DNA of 53,116 bases, taken from assembly GCA_035495315.1 (NCBI GenBank), contig DATJGF010000058.1:1-53116 (forward strand), in the 5' to 3' direction. Shown in pieces: positions 1-8,480 of this stretch. A program made the translations under genes and the position numbers. The DNA is from DATJGF01 sp035495315 (GTDB lineage Bacteria; Verrucomicrobiota; Verrucomicrobiia; Limisphaerales; UBA8199). The first letter of the stretch is position 1; each line of letters starts with the position of its first letter. The notes below the pieces were generated by a model. That model saw only the letters and a program-made list of their open reading frames with translations. It was not told where the DNA came from and searched no databases.

Positions 1-206
1 TGAGCGGCTAATTGATTCACCAGTCCGTCCGCCAGCGGATCACTGAAAGGGACGCCAAGCTCGAGCACATCGACGCCGGCATGATCGAACGCAAGAGCCA
101 ATTGGCGGGTGGCCTCGAGATCCGGGTCGCCGGCCCCGATGTACGCGATGAATCCTTTTCTGCCCTGGGACTTGAGCTGTGCAAAGCGTTCCACAATCCG
201 GTTCAT
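1..206 (-). CDS. trpA: Tryptophan synthase alpha subunit, N-terminal fragment
   Basis: This is the first 68 codons of a gene read leftward off the window edge. It starts at the ATG complementary to 204-206 and opens MNRIVERFAQLKSQGRKGF. It then reads AYIGAGDPD and ELGVPFSDPLADG. The second stretch is the TrpA signature around the early active-site loop, with the catalytic Glu in the ELGVPFSDP motif. TrpA cleaves indole-3-glycerol phosphate to indole and passes it to TrpB. The residues after the signature (LVNQLAA) differ from the more common PTIQ. The rest of the gene lies outside the window. It is divergent from the oxidase at 276, with about 70 bases between them. Identification rests on motif and start alone, but the match is strong. 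Confidence 0.88.
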   Translation of the reverse strand, partial: MNRIVERFAQLKSQGRKGFIAYIGAGDPDLEATRQLALAFDHAGVDVLELGVPFSDPLADGLVNQLAA

Positions 207-275
207 GTGCGCCGCAGTGTCGGGGTTCAACTCCGCATTGTCAATTCGTGCAGCCCCCGATACGGTACAGCCGCG

Positions 276-3101
276 ATGATCTCAGCCCAACAAAAAGCGA
301 CGCTGACTGCCGCCGGGTGCGAAATCGCCTTCGACAACCTCACCCGCCAGCTTTACGCGACGGACGCCTCAATTTACCAGATTGAGCCGGCGGCGGTCGC
401 CTTCCCTCGCGACGCAAGAGAAACCGCCAAACTGGTGCAGGCGGCCGCACACGCCGGCGTATCCATCACGCCGCGCGGGGCCGGCACCGGCCTGGTCGGC
501 GGTGCGATTGGCGATGGGTTGGTAATCGACTGCTCGCGATATAATTGCAGCATCACCGATCTGGACCTGGAACGCCGAACGGTCCGCGTTGGTCCCGGCG
601 TCGTGTTGGACCAGCTGAACAATTTTCTCCGGCCGCACGGCTACGGTTTCGGTCCGGATGTCGCAACCAGCTCGCGCGCCACCCTCGGCGGAATGATCGC
701 CAATAACTCAAGCGGTTCCCATACGCCGGCCTATGGCACGACCGCAGACCACGTTCAACAATTAGAGATCGTTACGGCCGATGGCCAGATCGTTCCCGTC
801 GGTCCGGGTGATGATACGCTGCGGCCGCAGCGCGATTTGGTTCGCGACCTGGTTCACCTCCACGCGATCTCAATTCAAACTGAATTGGCCGGCGGCTTGC
901 TGAAACGCCGTCCCGGCTATGCCTTGGACCGTTGCGCGCGAGAGCCGGACAATTTAACGCACCTGTTTTGTGGTAGCGAAGGTACACTCGCGTTCATTAC
1001 CTCGGCGCAACTTGGCATTGTGCCGGTTGCCCGGAAACGCGGGCTCGGTTTGATCTTTTTTGCCTCCATCGCCGAGGCGATGCAGGCGACAGTTCAGTTG
1101 CTCGACCTCAAGCCTGCCGCCATCGAGCACATGGACCGCGTATTACTCGATCAGACACGTGGCCAGCGCGAATTCCAAGCCGCGCGCGATTTGCTCGAGC
1201 TCGAAGACAAGCCGTTCCAGGCCGTCTTGGCAGTGGAATTCTTTGGCGAAGTCGACGATCGCCTCGCCTTGCTGGCACAGCGCAAACTCGGGTTGCGGAC
1301 TAAGATTCTCAGTTCGCCAGGTGAAGCGCGCCTGGTATGGGAGCTCAGAAAGGCGGGGCTCTCGCTGCTGACCGGGCGCAAAGGCGACGCCAAGCCGGTG
1401 ACCGGCATCGAGGATACCGCCGTCCGCCCCGATCAGTTGCCGGAATATGTTCGCGCGCTGCAGTTGCTGATGGGACGGCTCGGGTTGGAGGCCTCCTATT
1501 ACGGGCACGCCGCGGCCGGCTTGCTGCATGTTCGTCCTGTTCTCGATCTGCGCTCCCGCGACGATCTAAGAAAATTCCGCAAACTGGCGAACGAAGTTTC
1601 CGCATTGGTCCGGCAGTTCAAAGGCTCACTTGCCGGCGAGCACGGCGTAGGCATCGCCCGAACTGAGTTCATGGCCGAGCAGGTGGGGGAGGAATTGCTC
1701 AGCGCAATGGCGGAGGTCAAAGCCGCGTTCGATCCTCATAATCTGTTTAACCCGGGAAAAATCATTCCCGACGCCCGTTTTGAAATTGATGACAACCTGA
1801 GGCTGCGCCCAGGGTACGAATTAAAACTTCCGTTTGTTCCAGTGCTTGCATTTGCAGCCAAAGACGGAACCTTTACGCGCAACCTCGAGCAGTGCAACGG
1901 CTGCGGCGGCTGCCGCAAAGAGACACCCACGATGTGCCCGACCTTCCTTGCGACCGGCGAGGAGATCATGAGCACACGCGGCCGCGCAAACGCGATTCGC
2001 GCAGCGCTCGAACTGCGGGGATTGGATGGCGCGGACCCATTGCGCTCGGTCGAATTGGAGGCTGCCCTGGGTAATTGTCTTTCGTGCAAAGCGTGCACCA
2101 GCGAGTGTCCGTCAAACGTCAATATGGCCTTGTTAAAGGCCGAGTTGTTGCACGCGCGCATTACCCGCGATGGGTTGTCTTTCCGGCAACGACTGTTTAG
2201 CTCGGTCGATTTGCTGGGGCGGTTGGGGTGTGCGTTGCCGACGTTCGCCAATGCGGCCTTGGAGTCCTCCATTTTTCGTAAACTCCTCGCCACAACCATC
2301 GGCATCGCACAGCAACGCCGCTTGCCGCATTACACCCGCGAGACATTCGGCCGCTGGTTTGCGAGTCACAAGTCCCCGCCTGCCTCGCGTGATCGCGTTA
2401 TCCTGTGGGATGACACATTTGTTCGCTATCACGACCCACATATTGGCACCGCGGCAGTCAAGGTCCTCGAGACCGCCGGGTTCAAAGTCGATTTACCAAT
2501 CGGGAGTAAGTGTTGCGGACGGCCCGCGTTCAGCCAGGGACATCTGGCCAGGGCCGCGCGGTTGGGCAAACACAATCTTGGGTTGTTGAATCTCGCGGGC
2601 GACCGTCCGCCGATCATCTTCCTTGAGCCGTCCTGTTACTCGATGTTTGTCGAGGATTATCGCGAGCTGAAGCTTCCGGGCGCCGAACATGTCGCTCGCC
2701 GCTGCGTGTTGTTCGAGCAATTCATCGAGGACCTATTGAGTCATGAGCCCGGCGCGCTGCAATTCAAAGCCAAATCCGCGAAGTTGGTCATTCACGCTCA
2801 TTGTCATGTCAAAGCGTTGATGAATCCGGCCGTACTGCGTCATCTGGCGCATCGATTGCCGCAGCGCGAGGCGCGGTTGCTCGACACCGGATGCTGCGGC
2901 ATGGCGGGGGCCTTTGGCGCCCTGGCGGAAAAATTCGACCTCTCTTTGAAAGTGGCCGAACCGCTTGCGCGAGAACTGCGCGAGGCGCCTGCAGGCGCAA
3001 CCGTCGTTGCCTCCGGTACCAGTTGCCGGCATCAAATCGAACAAATCGCCGAGGTCCGTCCGCGACACATGGCCGAAGTGCTGGCCGATGCACTGGCATA
3101 A
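276..3101 (+). CDS. FAD-linked oxidase fused to 4Fe-4S and CCG domains (YdiJ/GlcD-GlcF type)
   Basis: The 941-residue protein joins a GlcD-like FAD oxidase to a GlcF-like iron-sulfur electron acceptor. The FAD-binding part has PRGAGTGLVGG at about residues 67-77, and the C-terminal FAD domain has GEHGVG near 455. Two ferredoxin-type clusters follow: CNGCGGC near 538 with a distant CP, and CLSCKACTSECP near 600. Two CCG-type cysteine motifs lie near 745 (CCGRPAF) and 871 (CCGMAGAFG). This order matches E. coli YdiJ, a D-2-hydroxyglutarate dehydrogenase of about 1018 residues. Oxidation of a D-2-hydroxyacid feeding the respiratory chain is therefore likely, but the substrate cannot be read from sequence. 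The open frame extends upstream to base 12. I chose the ATG at 276 because upstream codons run antisense through trpA. Confidence 0.9.
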   Translation: MISAQQKATLTAAGCEIAFDNLTRQLYATDASIYQIEPAAVAFPRDARETAKLVQAAAHAGVSITPRGAGTGLVGGAIGDGLVIDCSRYNCSITDLDLERRTVRVGPGVVLDQLNNFLRPHGYGFGPDVATSSRATLGGMIANNSSGSHTPAYGTTADHVQQLEIVTADGQIVPVGPGDDTLRPQRDLVRDLVHLHAISIQTELAGGLLKRRPGYALDRCAREPDNLTHLFCGSEGTLAFITSAQLGIVPVARKRGLGLIFFASIAEAMQATVQLLDLKPAAIEHMDRVLLDQTRGQREFQAARDLLELEDKPFQAVLAVEFFGEVDDRLALLAQRKLGLRTKILSSPGEARLVWELRKAGLSLLTGRKGDAKPVTGIEDTAVRPDQLPEYVRALQLLMGRLGLEASYYGHAAAGLLHVRPVLDLRSRDDLRKFRKLANEVSALVRQFKGSLAGEHGVGIARTEFMAEQVGEELLSAMAEVKAAFDPHNLFNPGKIIPDARFEIDDNLRLRPGYELKLPFVPVLAFAAKDGTFTRNLEQCNGCGGCRKETPTMCPTFLATGEEIMSTRGRANAIRAALELRGLDGADPLRSVELEAALGNCLSCKACTSECPSNVNMALLKAELLHARITRDGLSFRQRLFSSVDLLGRLGCALPTFANAALESSIFRKLLATTIGIAQQRRLPHYTRETFGRWFASHKSPPASRDRVILWDDTFVRYHDPHIGTAAVKVLETAGFKVDLPIGSKCCGRPAFSQGHLARAARLGKHNLGLLNLAGDRPPIIFLEPSCYSMFVEDYRELKLPGAEHVARRCVLFEQFIEDLLSHEPGALQFKAKSAKLVIHAHCHVKALMNPAVLRHLAHRLPQREARLLDTGCCGMAGAFGALAEKFDLSLKVAEPLARELREAPAGATVVASGTSCRHQIEQIAEVRPRHMAEVLADALA

Positions 3102-3501
3102 GCCAGATGAGACTGAACAGAAGATAACGAGGCGAACGAAGACGATCTCTGCGAGCTTCGCGGCCTCTGCACTGATGCGGTTCGGATCAATCCGCCGGAG
3201 CCTAACTCTGAAATGCTATCCGTACTTTTCCGGTGTTGGCGTTTCGAAAGTGTTACCTGCTGATTCATAGGTACTTGGCGCGATAGTGTGATTCGCTAAC
3301 CGGTTTGCAAACTCAAGTGCTTCGCTCTAAATTAGATGTCACCCAGGCGCTATTTTCGAAGTCATTTTTTCTGCTGCCTAAAACGGCAAGCCTGGTTTGA
3401 ACACGAGCAAGACTAAAAGAAGCAACCGCGGGTACCGAAAACTTGGATTGCATTGAGATGACTTTCGTCGCGTTATTCTTTTGCAGGAGTTCAGACAAAC
3501 G
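3102..3501. other. Intergenic region, 400 bp, no gene seen
   Basis: I find no convincing coding frame here. Bases 3118-3172 have the look of a dispersed non-coding repeat (gaagataacgaggcgaacg, then ctctgcgagcttcgcgg). The 3' half is AT-rich and probably contains the promoter of the efflux pair. A ribosome-binding site (aggag, 3485-3489) lies 12 bases before the ATG at 3502. Confidence 0.5.
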
Positions 3502-4764
3502 ATGAGCACTAAAAAAAGCCCGCGTTGGTTAAAGGGAGTCTTCCTTTTAATGTTTCTCCTGGGAGTCACTGTTTGCGGCGGCTGGTTTTATCATCAGAGT
3601 TACACCGAAGGCGTTGTTCAATACCAGACCAGCCCGGTGGTGCGGGGGGAACTGCTGCAAATAGTCACCGCCAGTGGGCAACTGAATCCCGTGACAATGG
3701 TGGACGTCGGGAGCCAGATTTCGGGGATCATTCAACAGTTATTCGTCGATTTCAATAGCACAGTGACGCAGCGGCAGGTGATCGCGCTGATCGATCCTTC
3801 GACCTACCAGGCCAACGCGCTTCAAGGCGAAGGCAACCTGGCGAACGCGCGAGCAGCCTTGGAACTTGCCCAAATCGAAGAACGCCGTGCGCAAAAGCTT
3901 CGGAAGGATAACTTGAATACCCAGGCAGAATATGACAGTGCGCTGGCGGCTTTGCACCAGGCGGAAGCCAACGTGAAAATCAAGGAAGGAGCCTTGAAGA
4001 GCGCGCAAGTCGACCTGGCACGGTGCACGATCTATTCGCCTATCGACGGACTCGTGCTCTCCCGCAATGTGAACGTCGGCCAGACAGTCGCGGCCAGTCT
4101 TAGCGCACCGACACTTTTCGTCATCGCCAACGATCTCACAAAAATGCAGATCGAAGCCAATATCGCGGAAGCTGACATTGGGTTGGTCGCGGTCGGGCAG
4201 ACTGCCGAGTTCGCGGTGGACGCTTACCCAGGCCAGGCTTTCCATGGGAAGGTAAAGCAAATCCGTAACGCGCCGAAAACTGAGCAGAACGTCGTTACCT
4301 ACGCGACGATCATTGAGGTCAGCAATCCCGATGTGAAGCTAAAGCCGGGCATGACCGCAAATGTATCCGTGATTATCGCGCGGCATGAGGACACCCTCAA
4401 ATTGGCCAATGCCGCCTTTCGTTTTCATCCACCTGATTTTCCAGCGACAAAAATGGGCGAGAGACAACCGAAAGCCAGTTCGCCTGGCAAGCGCGACCAG
4501 GATGGATTGGCGCGCGGTGAAAAGAAGCACCAGCGAAAGGTCGAACGCGTAGTTTACGTTGCATCGCTAACCAAACCCGGCGATCGGACCAGCCCAACTG
4601 GCAGTCTGCAACCGGTGACCATTAAGAGCGGAATTAATAATGCCGCATTCACCGAAGTGCTCGATGGTTTGAAGGAGGGTGACGAAGTTGTGGTCGGTCT
4701 GGGGTCAGCTAAAGCCCGGAAGGCGCCCACCCTCAATCCGTTTGCCAGTACGAGCCGGCATTAA
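3502..4764 (+). CDS. MacA/HlyD-family periplasmic adaptor (membrane fusion protein)
   Basis: The 420-residue protein has one N-terminal membrane segment (VFLLMFLLGVTVCGGWFYH) followed by a periplasmic region. That region has the usual order of half-lipoyl (SGQLNPVTMVDVGSQISG), alpha-helical hairpin (about residues 95-170), second half-lipoyl (IYSPIDGLVLSRNVNVGQ) and beta-barrel domains. Such adaptors link an inner-membrane MacB-type transporter to an outer-membrane channel. The stop codon overlaps the next start (TAATG at 4762-4766), so adaptor and permease are translationally coupled. A TTG at 3481 is in frame, but the ATG at 3502 has the better ribosome-binding site. A lysine- and arginine-rich insert (about residues 315-355) is unusual. 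The cargo is unknown. Confidence 0.88.
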   Translation: MSTKKSPRWLKGVFLLMFLLGVTVCGGWFYHQSYTEGVVQYQTSPVVRGELLQIVTASGQLNPVTMVDVGSQISGIIQQLFVDFNSTVTQRQVIALIDPSTYQANALQGEGNLANARAALELAQIEERRAQKLRKDNLNTQAEYDSALAALHQAEANVKIKEGALKSAQVDLARCTIYSPIDGLVLSRNVNVGQTVAASLSAPTLFVIANDLTKMQIEANIAEADIGLVAVGQTAEFAVDAYPGQAFHGKVKQIRNAPKTEQNVVTYATIIEVSNPDVKLKPGMTANVSVIIARHEDTLKLANAAFRFHPPDFPATKMGERQPKASSPGKRDQDGLARGEKKHQRKVERVVYVASLTKPGDRTSPTGSLQPVTIKSGINNAAFTEVLDGLKEGDEVVVGLGSAKARKAPTLNPFASTSRH

Positions 4765-5996
4765 TGAATCCGCTGCGAGCCTTTTCAACGGTCGGCATTG
4801 CCTTGCGCGCTCTCGGGCGGAACAAGCTGCGCTCGATCCTGACAGCCCTGGGGATCATCATCGGTGTCGGCGCGGTAATTTCCATGGTCGGCATTGGGAG
4901 CGGCGCCAAAGCGCAGGTCGCGGCACAAGTTGCCAGCCTTGGGGAGAACGTCGTTATGGTTTACGCCGCCAGCAGCAGCAGCAGCACGGGCGTACGGCTT
5001 GGCTATGGCAGCACCGTCACGCTCAGCGTCGAGGACGCCGAAGCGATCGCAGCCGAGGTTCCGCGCGTGGTCGCCGTCAGTCCGGAGGTCTATTCGTTCG
5101 GTCAGGTAGTCGCTGGTAATCAAAATTGGAAAACGAAGATTTATGGTGAGGGAGAGGATTTCCTGAAAATCCGGGAATGGGAATTAGCGGCAGGGGAGAA
5201 TTTTGGCGAAGCGGATGTGCGCGGCGCGAATAAGGTAGCGCTTATTGGACAGACGACCGCTCGCCAGCTATTTGGGGAGGAAAGCCCAATCGGTGAAATC
5301 GTTCGCATACAAAATGTCCCATTTACTGTGGTGGGCTCGCTGGAAGCGAAGGGTTTCTCGGTAAAGGGCCACGATCAGGATGATGTGATTATCATCCCTT
5401 ACAGCACCGCCCTCAAACGGTTGATGGGCCCGGCGACTCCTTTATACGCGATAAATCTTGAAGCAGCCGATTCCGATTCGCTGGAGGAGGTGCAAAAGCA
5501 AACCACCGAGCTCTTGCGCCAGCGGCATCGCATCAGCGGCTCGCGCGAAGACGACTTCGTCGTCCGCAATCAGCAGGAAATCGCCGCGACCGCGAGCGCT
5601 ACCGCGCGAACCATGACGTTGTTGCTGGGCGCAATTGCGAGCGTTTCACTTGTAGTCGGCGGCATTGGCATCATGAATATCATGCTGGTCAGCGTCACGG
5701 AACGGACCCGCGAAATCGGGTTGCGAATGGCTATCGGCGCACGCTCGGCTGACATCCTGCGTCAGTTCCTCGTCGAGGCGTTCACGTTGAGTTCGCTGGG
5801 AGGGGTGCTTGGAGTCGTGGTTGGCATCGGCGCTTCGAAAGTGCTTGCCGCAACCGCGCACTGGCCAACTCTGATCTCCCTGGATGCAATTCTGCTCGCG
5901 GTGTTGTTCAGTGGAACCGTCGGCATTTTTTTCGGGTACTATCCCGCTCGTAAAGCGGCGCAACTGGATCCTATTGACGCACTGCGTTACGAATAG
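4764..5996 (+). CDS. MacB-like ABC transporter permease (FtsX fold), no ATPase domain
   Basis: The 410-residue protein has a first membrane helix near residue 25 (LTALGIIIGVGAVISMVGIG), a large periplasmic MacB_PCD domain, and an FtsX domain with three C-terminal helices from about residue 285. The LVSVTERTREIGLRMAIGA coupling segment of this family sits at 310-330. Unlike E. coli MacB it carries no nucleotide-binding domain, and no ABC ATPase gene lies beside it. The next gene is convergent. The pair with the upstream adaptor suggests export of a small molecule or lipoprotein-like cargo, powered by an ATPase encoded elsewhere. The start is fixed by the overlap with the upstream stop. Confidence 0.88.
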   Translation: MNPLRAFSTVGIALRALGRNKLRSILTALGIIIGVGAVISMVGIGSGAKAQVAAQVASLGENVVMVYAASSSSSTGVRLGYGSTVTLSVEDAEAIAAEVPRVVAVSPEVYSFGQVVAGNQNWKTKIYGEGEDFLKIREWELAAGENFGEADVRGANKVALIGQTTARQLFGEESPIGEIVRIQNVPFTVVGSLEAKGFSVKGHDQDDVIIIPYSTALKRLMGPATPLYAINLEAADSDSLEEVQKQTTELLRQRHRISGSREDDFVVRNQQEIAATASATARTMTLLLGAIASVSLVVGGIGIMNIMLVSVTERTREIGLRMAIGARSADILRQFLVEAFTLSSLGGVLGVVVGIGASKVLAATAHWPTLISLDAILLAVLFSGTVGIFFGYYPARKAAQLDPIDALRYE

Positions 5997-6034
5997 AGGC
6001 GGGTACGCTTGGCAAAGCCTTCCCGCTAAGCCTC
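5996..6034. other. Inverted repeat between convergent genes
   Basis: GAGGC at 5996-6000 can pair with GCCTC at 6030-6034. Alternatively GCGGG at 5999-6003 can pair with CCCGC at 6022-6026. An inner GGC-AAA-GCC stem lies at 6011-6019. The position between two convergent stop codons fits a bidirectional terminator, but no run of T follows on either side. It could equally be chance. Confidence 0.3.
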
Positions 6035-7472
6035 AGGCGAATTGCAGTTCTCCGGCCAATGCGCGCTCGGCCTGCCGCAGGATTGCTTCAGCTCGATCTG
6101 CCCAACGCGGTTCCTGACGCTTGAATAAGCCACAGGCCCCTTCCACCAATGCAATAAGGAATTGCAGCTGAAATTGGCGGCGCCAACTGGCGGGGACCTG
6201 GTTAAAGAACTCGTCAACAAAGGCCCGAGCAATCACATCGGCAACCTCCACGTCAATGTCCGGCGCATCAATTCGGCAGGCGATGTGGGCGGCAAGATGC
6301 GCCGCGTCGCGTGCCGGATCGCCAAGCGAAATGGTGTCGAGATCTATAAAAATGACCCTCTCGCCGTCCAAAAAGATATGATCGGTCTTCAGATCCCAAT
6401 GAATGGGTACCTGCTGCACGTCCCGCAGGCCGGTTCTGGCCTTTTCGGTTACGGCCTGGATCACGGCACTCGAGTCCGGGCACGCCCAGCGAAGCAACTC
6501 GGCTGCGCGATCCAAAAAGCCGATTTGCTGCTCGGCGGAATGGCTGACTGGCGGTGTAAGTTGAATTTGATGAAACGCTGCCAGGGCTCTGGCAATGCTA
6601 CGCGCTCCCGCAATAGCATCATCACCTTCGTTGAACATTAGCAGGTCCTGGAATGAGCGTCCGGGAGCTTCGGCCAGGACGAGGCAACGGCGCTGAGCAC
6701 AATAAAACACGGGTTCGACTACGGTGAAATTGCTGCCTGGATCGGCCGTGTTTTGATGCAGATCGTGGAGGATTCGGCCGATTTGCTCGCCATAACGGGT
6801 GCGATAGGCTTTCGCGTAAAATCTCTTCGTCTCCCTTCGGGCATCTCCCAGGTTGTTGGCTTCGAGTGTATATCGGACGACCGCGCTATCCTCGGCCAGG
6901 TAGCGCAGAGGTTCCACCTCCTTTCGTTCAAACTCCCAGTGACCTTGCCCGAAACGCGACAATAGCTTGTGCTTCAGTTCGCCCCACGGGCCAGCCAGAA
7001 TCTCCGCCAGATTCGGAAGCAGCCAATCGTACGGAAAAATGTGCGCGAGCATGTGCAACTCCGGAACGAAGGCAAGCGGCTGCAATTCCGGTGGCAGACC
7101 GCGACTCGGCCGCGCATTCAGGGTGGCTAATTGCTTGGCCCAGGCTGCTGCAGCCTCATCAGGACCTGGATAAATGAATGCAGTAATCCAGAAGTCAGGA
7201 GCAGGTCGGCGATGATTCTGCTTTGGGCGTAGGGAGTATTGAAGTACGCAATGGGAGTTATCAGAACGCCAGCGAAACCGGATCGGAACACAGAACTCAA
7301 ACTTCATCCTGGTTTCGTCACTGGGTTTGAAGACTTCGCGAAACAACCGCAACATGAGGTCGGGATCGCTGGCGATTTTGAGTTGCGGAAAATGAGGATG
7401 CTCCGGGTATTTCCGACCATCAATCGCGGTGGAAAGACTTGCAAGGCGTGGCGTTGTGAGTAATTGGCTCAT
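6033..7472 (-). CDS. APH-fold phosphotransferase with long N-terminal extension (kinase A)
   Basis: This is the last gene of the eight-gene operon, 479 residues. The C-terminal half, from about residue 190, is an aminoglycoside-phosphotransferase/choline-kinase fold. The catalytic loop reads HWDLKTDHIF and the metal-binding segment reads FIDLDTISLGDPARDAAHL. The catalytic Asp is kept, but the usual Asn of HxDxxxxN is His. The roughly 190-residue N-terminal part matches no family I recognise. The start is one base after the stop of the upstream kinase, so the two are co-translated. The family phosphorylates hydroxyls of sugars, aminoglycosides, choline or similar small molecules. The substrate is unknown, and context points to a glycan intermediate. 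Resistance to an antibiotic is possible but has no specific support. Confidence 0.8.
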   Translation of the reverse strand: MSQLLTTPRLASLSTAIDGRKYPEHPHFPQLKIASDPDLMLRLFREVFKPSDETRMKFEFCVPIRFRWRSDNSHCVLQYSLRPKQNHRRPAPDFWITAFIYPGPDEAAAAWAKQLATLNARPSRGLPPELQPLAFVPELHMLAHIFPYDWLLPNLAEILAGPWGELKHKLLSRFGQGHWEFERKEVEPLRYLAEDSAVVRYTLEANNLGDARRETKRFYAKAYRTRYGEQIGRILHDLHQNTADPGSNFTVVEPVFYCAQRRCLVLAEAPGRSFQDLLMFNEGDDAIAGARSIARALAAFHQIQLTPPVSHSAEQQIGFLDRAAELLRWACPDSSAVIQAVTEKARTGLRDVQQVPIHWDLKTDHIFLDGERVIFIDLDTISLGDPARDAAHLAAHIACRIDAPDIDVEVADVIARAFVDEFFNQVPASWRRQFQLQFLIALVEGACGLFKRQEPRWADRAEAILRQAERALAGELQFA

Positions 7473-7473
7473 T

Positions 7474-8472
7474 TCAGATTAGTCCCAATCTTTCGCCCAC
7501 GGACCGGAGCTGCTCGTAACGCCAAACAGCTTTCGGGTGGAAAGTCCAATCTTTGCGTTCACCCAGCCACCGGAAATGCAAATAAAGGCGCGCGGCATCG
7601 AGCGTTGGAGGAAAACTCGCAGGTGAACCTTCTGGCCATCGCTCGCGCTGATACTCTCGCACGCATGCGGTTACAACTTTGCCGGGCCACCGGATTCCCT
7701 CGGTCAGGGCGGCAAGATCAATCTCGCCGGCGCCCACGGCGGCCGATTCCCAATCGACTGGAAAGACGTTGTTTTTCTTGAACATGACTGTTTTACCGTA
7801 ATATTCGCCGTGAATGACGGTGCACGGCGCGTTCAAGAGAATGGGTATCCACACATCGTCTCGTTTGCACAAAACGGGTAACCACGGATGCAGCTTGTGC
7901 AGCGGGCGAGTTAATCGGGCGGTTCGACGGGACCAGCCGCGATAGTACTCCGCATTATATTTTTTCAGAAAAGAGCATGCGCCATTTGCGGCCAAGGTTG
8001 CTTGTGCTTGGTGAAAACGGCCGATCCAGCGAGCTGATTCGAACATGGCGACGGGCTTGCGCGAGGGTTCATCGACGGCGATGTCCATCACTCGGACACA
8101 GCGGTCCAGGTACTCGAGGATGAGCCAGCTCTCGCCGGTATGGGCATCAGTGTGCGCGCCGAGGTACCTGGGCCGAAATCGCGGGTAATCGCGCAGGATA
8201 TGCTCATAGACCTGGCGTTCATAGGAAATGCCGCCGCGATGACCATGAGAGTTATGGCTAACACCCGCTTCATATTTCACAAACAAACGGCGCTTACGAC
8301 CATCAGCAAATCTGCAGGTAACGGCCTCATTGGGGAATGTGCTCATCATCGGTGGCAGTTTTCGACTGAGCACGGTCAATGGAGCCGGGAACGCGCTGTT
8401 TCCCCGCAGCGCTTCGCTCAAACGCCTGGTCAGGATCGGCCCCTGGGGCAGCAACGAATGGGGCGTTTTCAT
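7474..8472 (-). CDS. APH-fold phosphotransferase with atypical catalytic loop (kinase B)
   Basis: The 332-residue protein has an APH fold: an N-lobe with LFVKYEAG, a hinge at WLILEYLD, and a catalytic loop VIHGEYYGKTVM. The metal segment is FPVDWESAAVGAGEIDLAAL. The catalytic Asp of HGD is Glu, and the Asn of the loop is Thr, while the second Asp (VDWE) is kept. It may be an active variant with altered chemistry or a non-catalytic partner of the neighbouring kinases. The frame is open upstream to 8628, but that would overlap the previous gene by 148 bases. The ATG at 8472 leaves an 8-base gap and is preferred. Confidence 0.78.
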   Translation of the reverse strand: MKTPHSLLPQGPILTRRLSEALRGNSAFPAPLTVLSRKLPPMMSTFPNEAVTCRFADGRKRRLFVKYEAGVSHNSHGHRGGISYERQVYEHILRDYPRFRPRYLGAHTDAHTGESWLILEYLDRCVRVMDIAVDEPSRKPVAMFESARWIGRFHQAQATLAANGACSFLKKYNAEYYRGWSRRTARLTRPLHKLHPWLPVLCKRDDVWIPILLNAPCTVIHGEYYGKTVMFKKNNVFPVDWESAAVGAGEIDLAALTEGIRWPGKVVTACVREYQRERWPEGSPASFPPTLDAARLYLHFRWLGERKDWTFHPKAVWRYEQLRSVGERLGLI

Positions 8473-8480
8473 TAGGCCTC

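Noticed and set aside
1736..2305. Minus-strand frame of 189 codons
   Set aside because: It is a shadow of the iron-sulfur part of the FAD oxidase.
5997..6034. Bidirectional terminator between the permease and kinase A
   Set aside because: The stem is plausible, but no T-tract follows on either strand, so it is kept only as a low-confidence inverted repeat.
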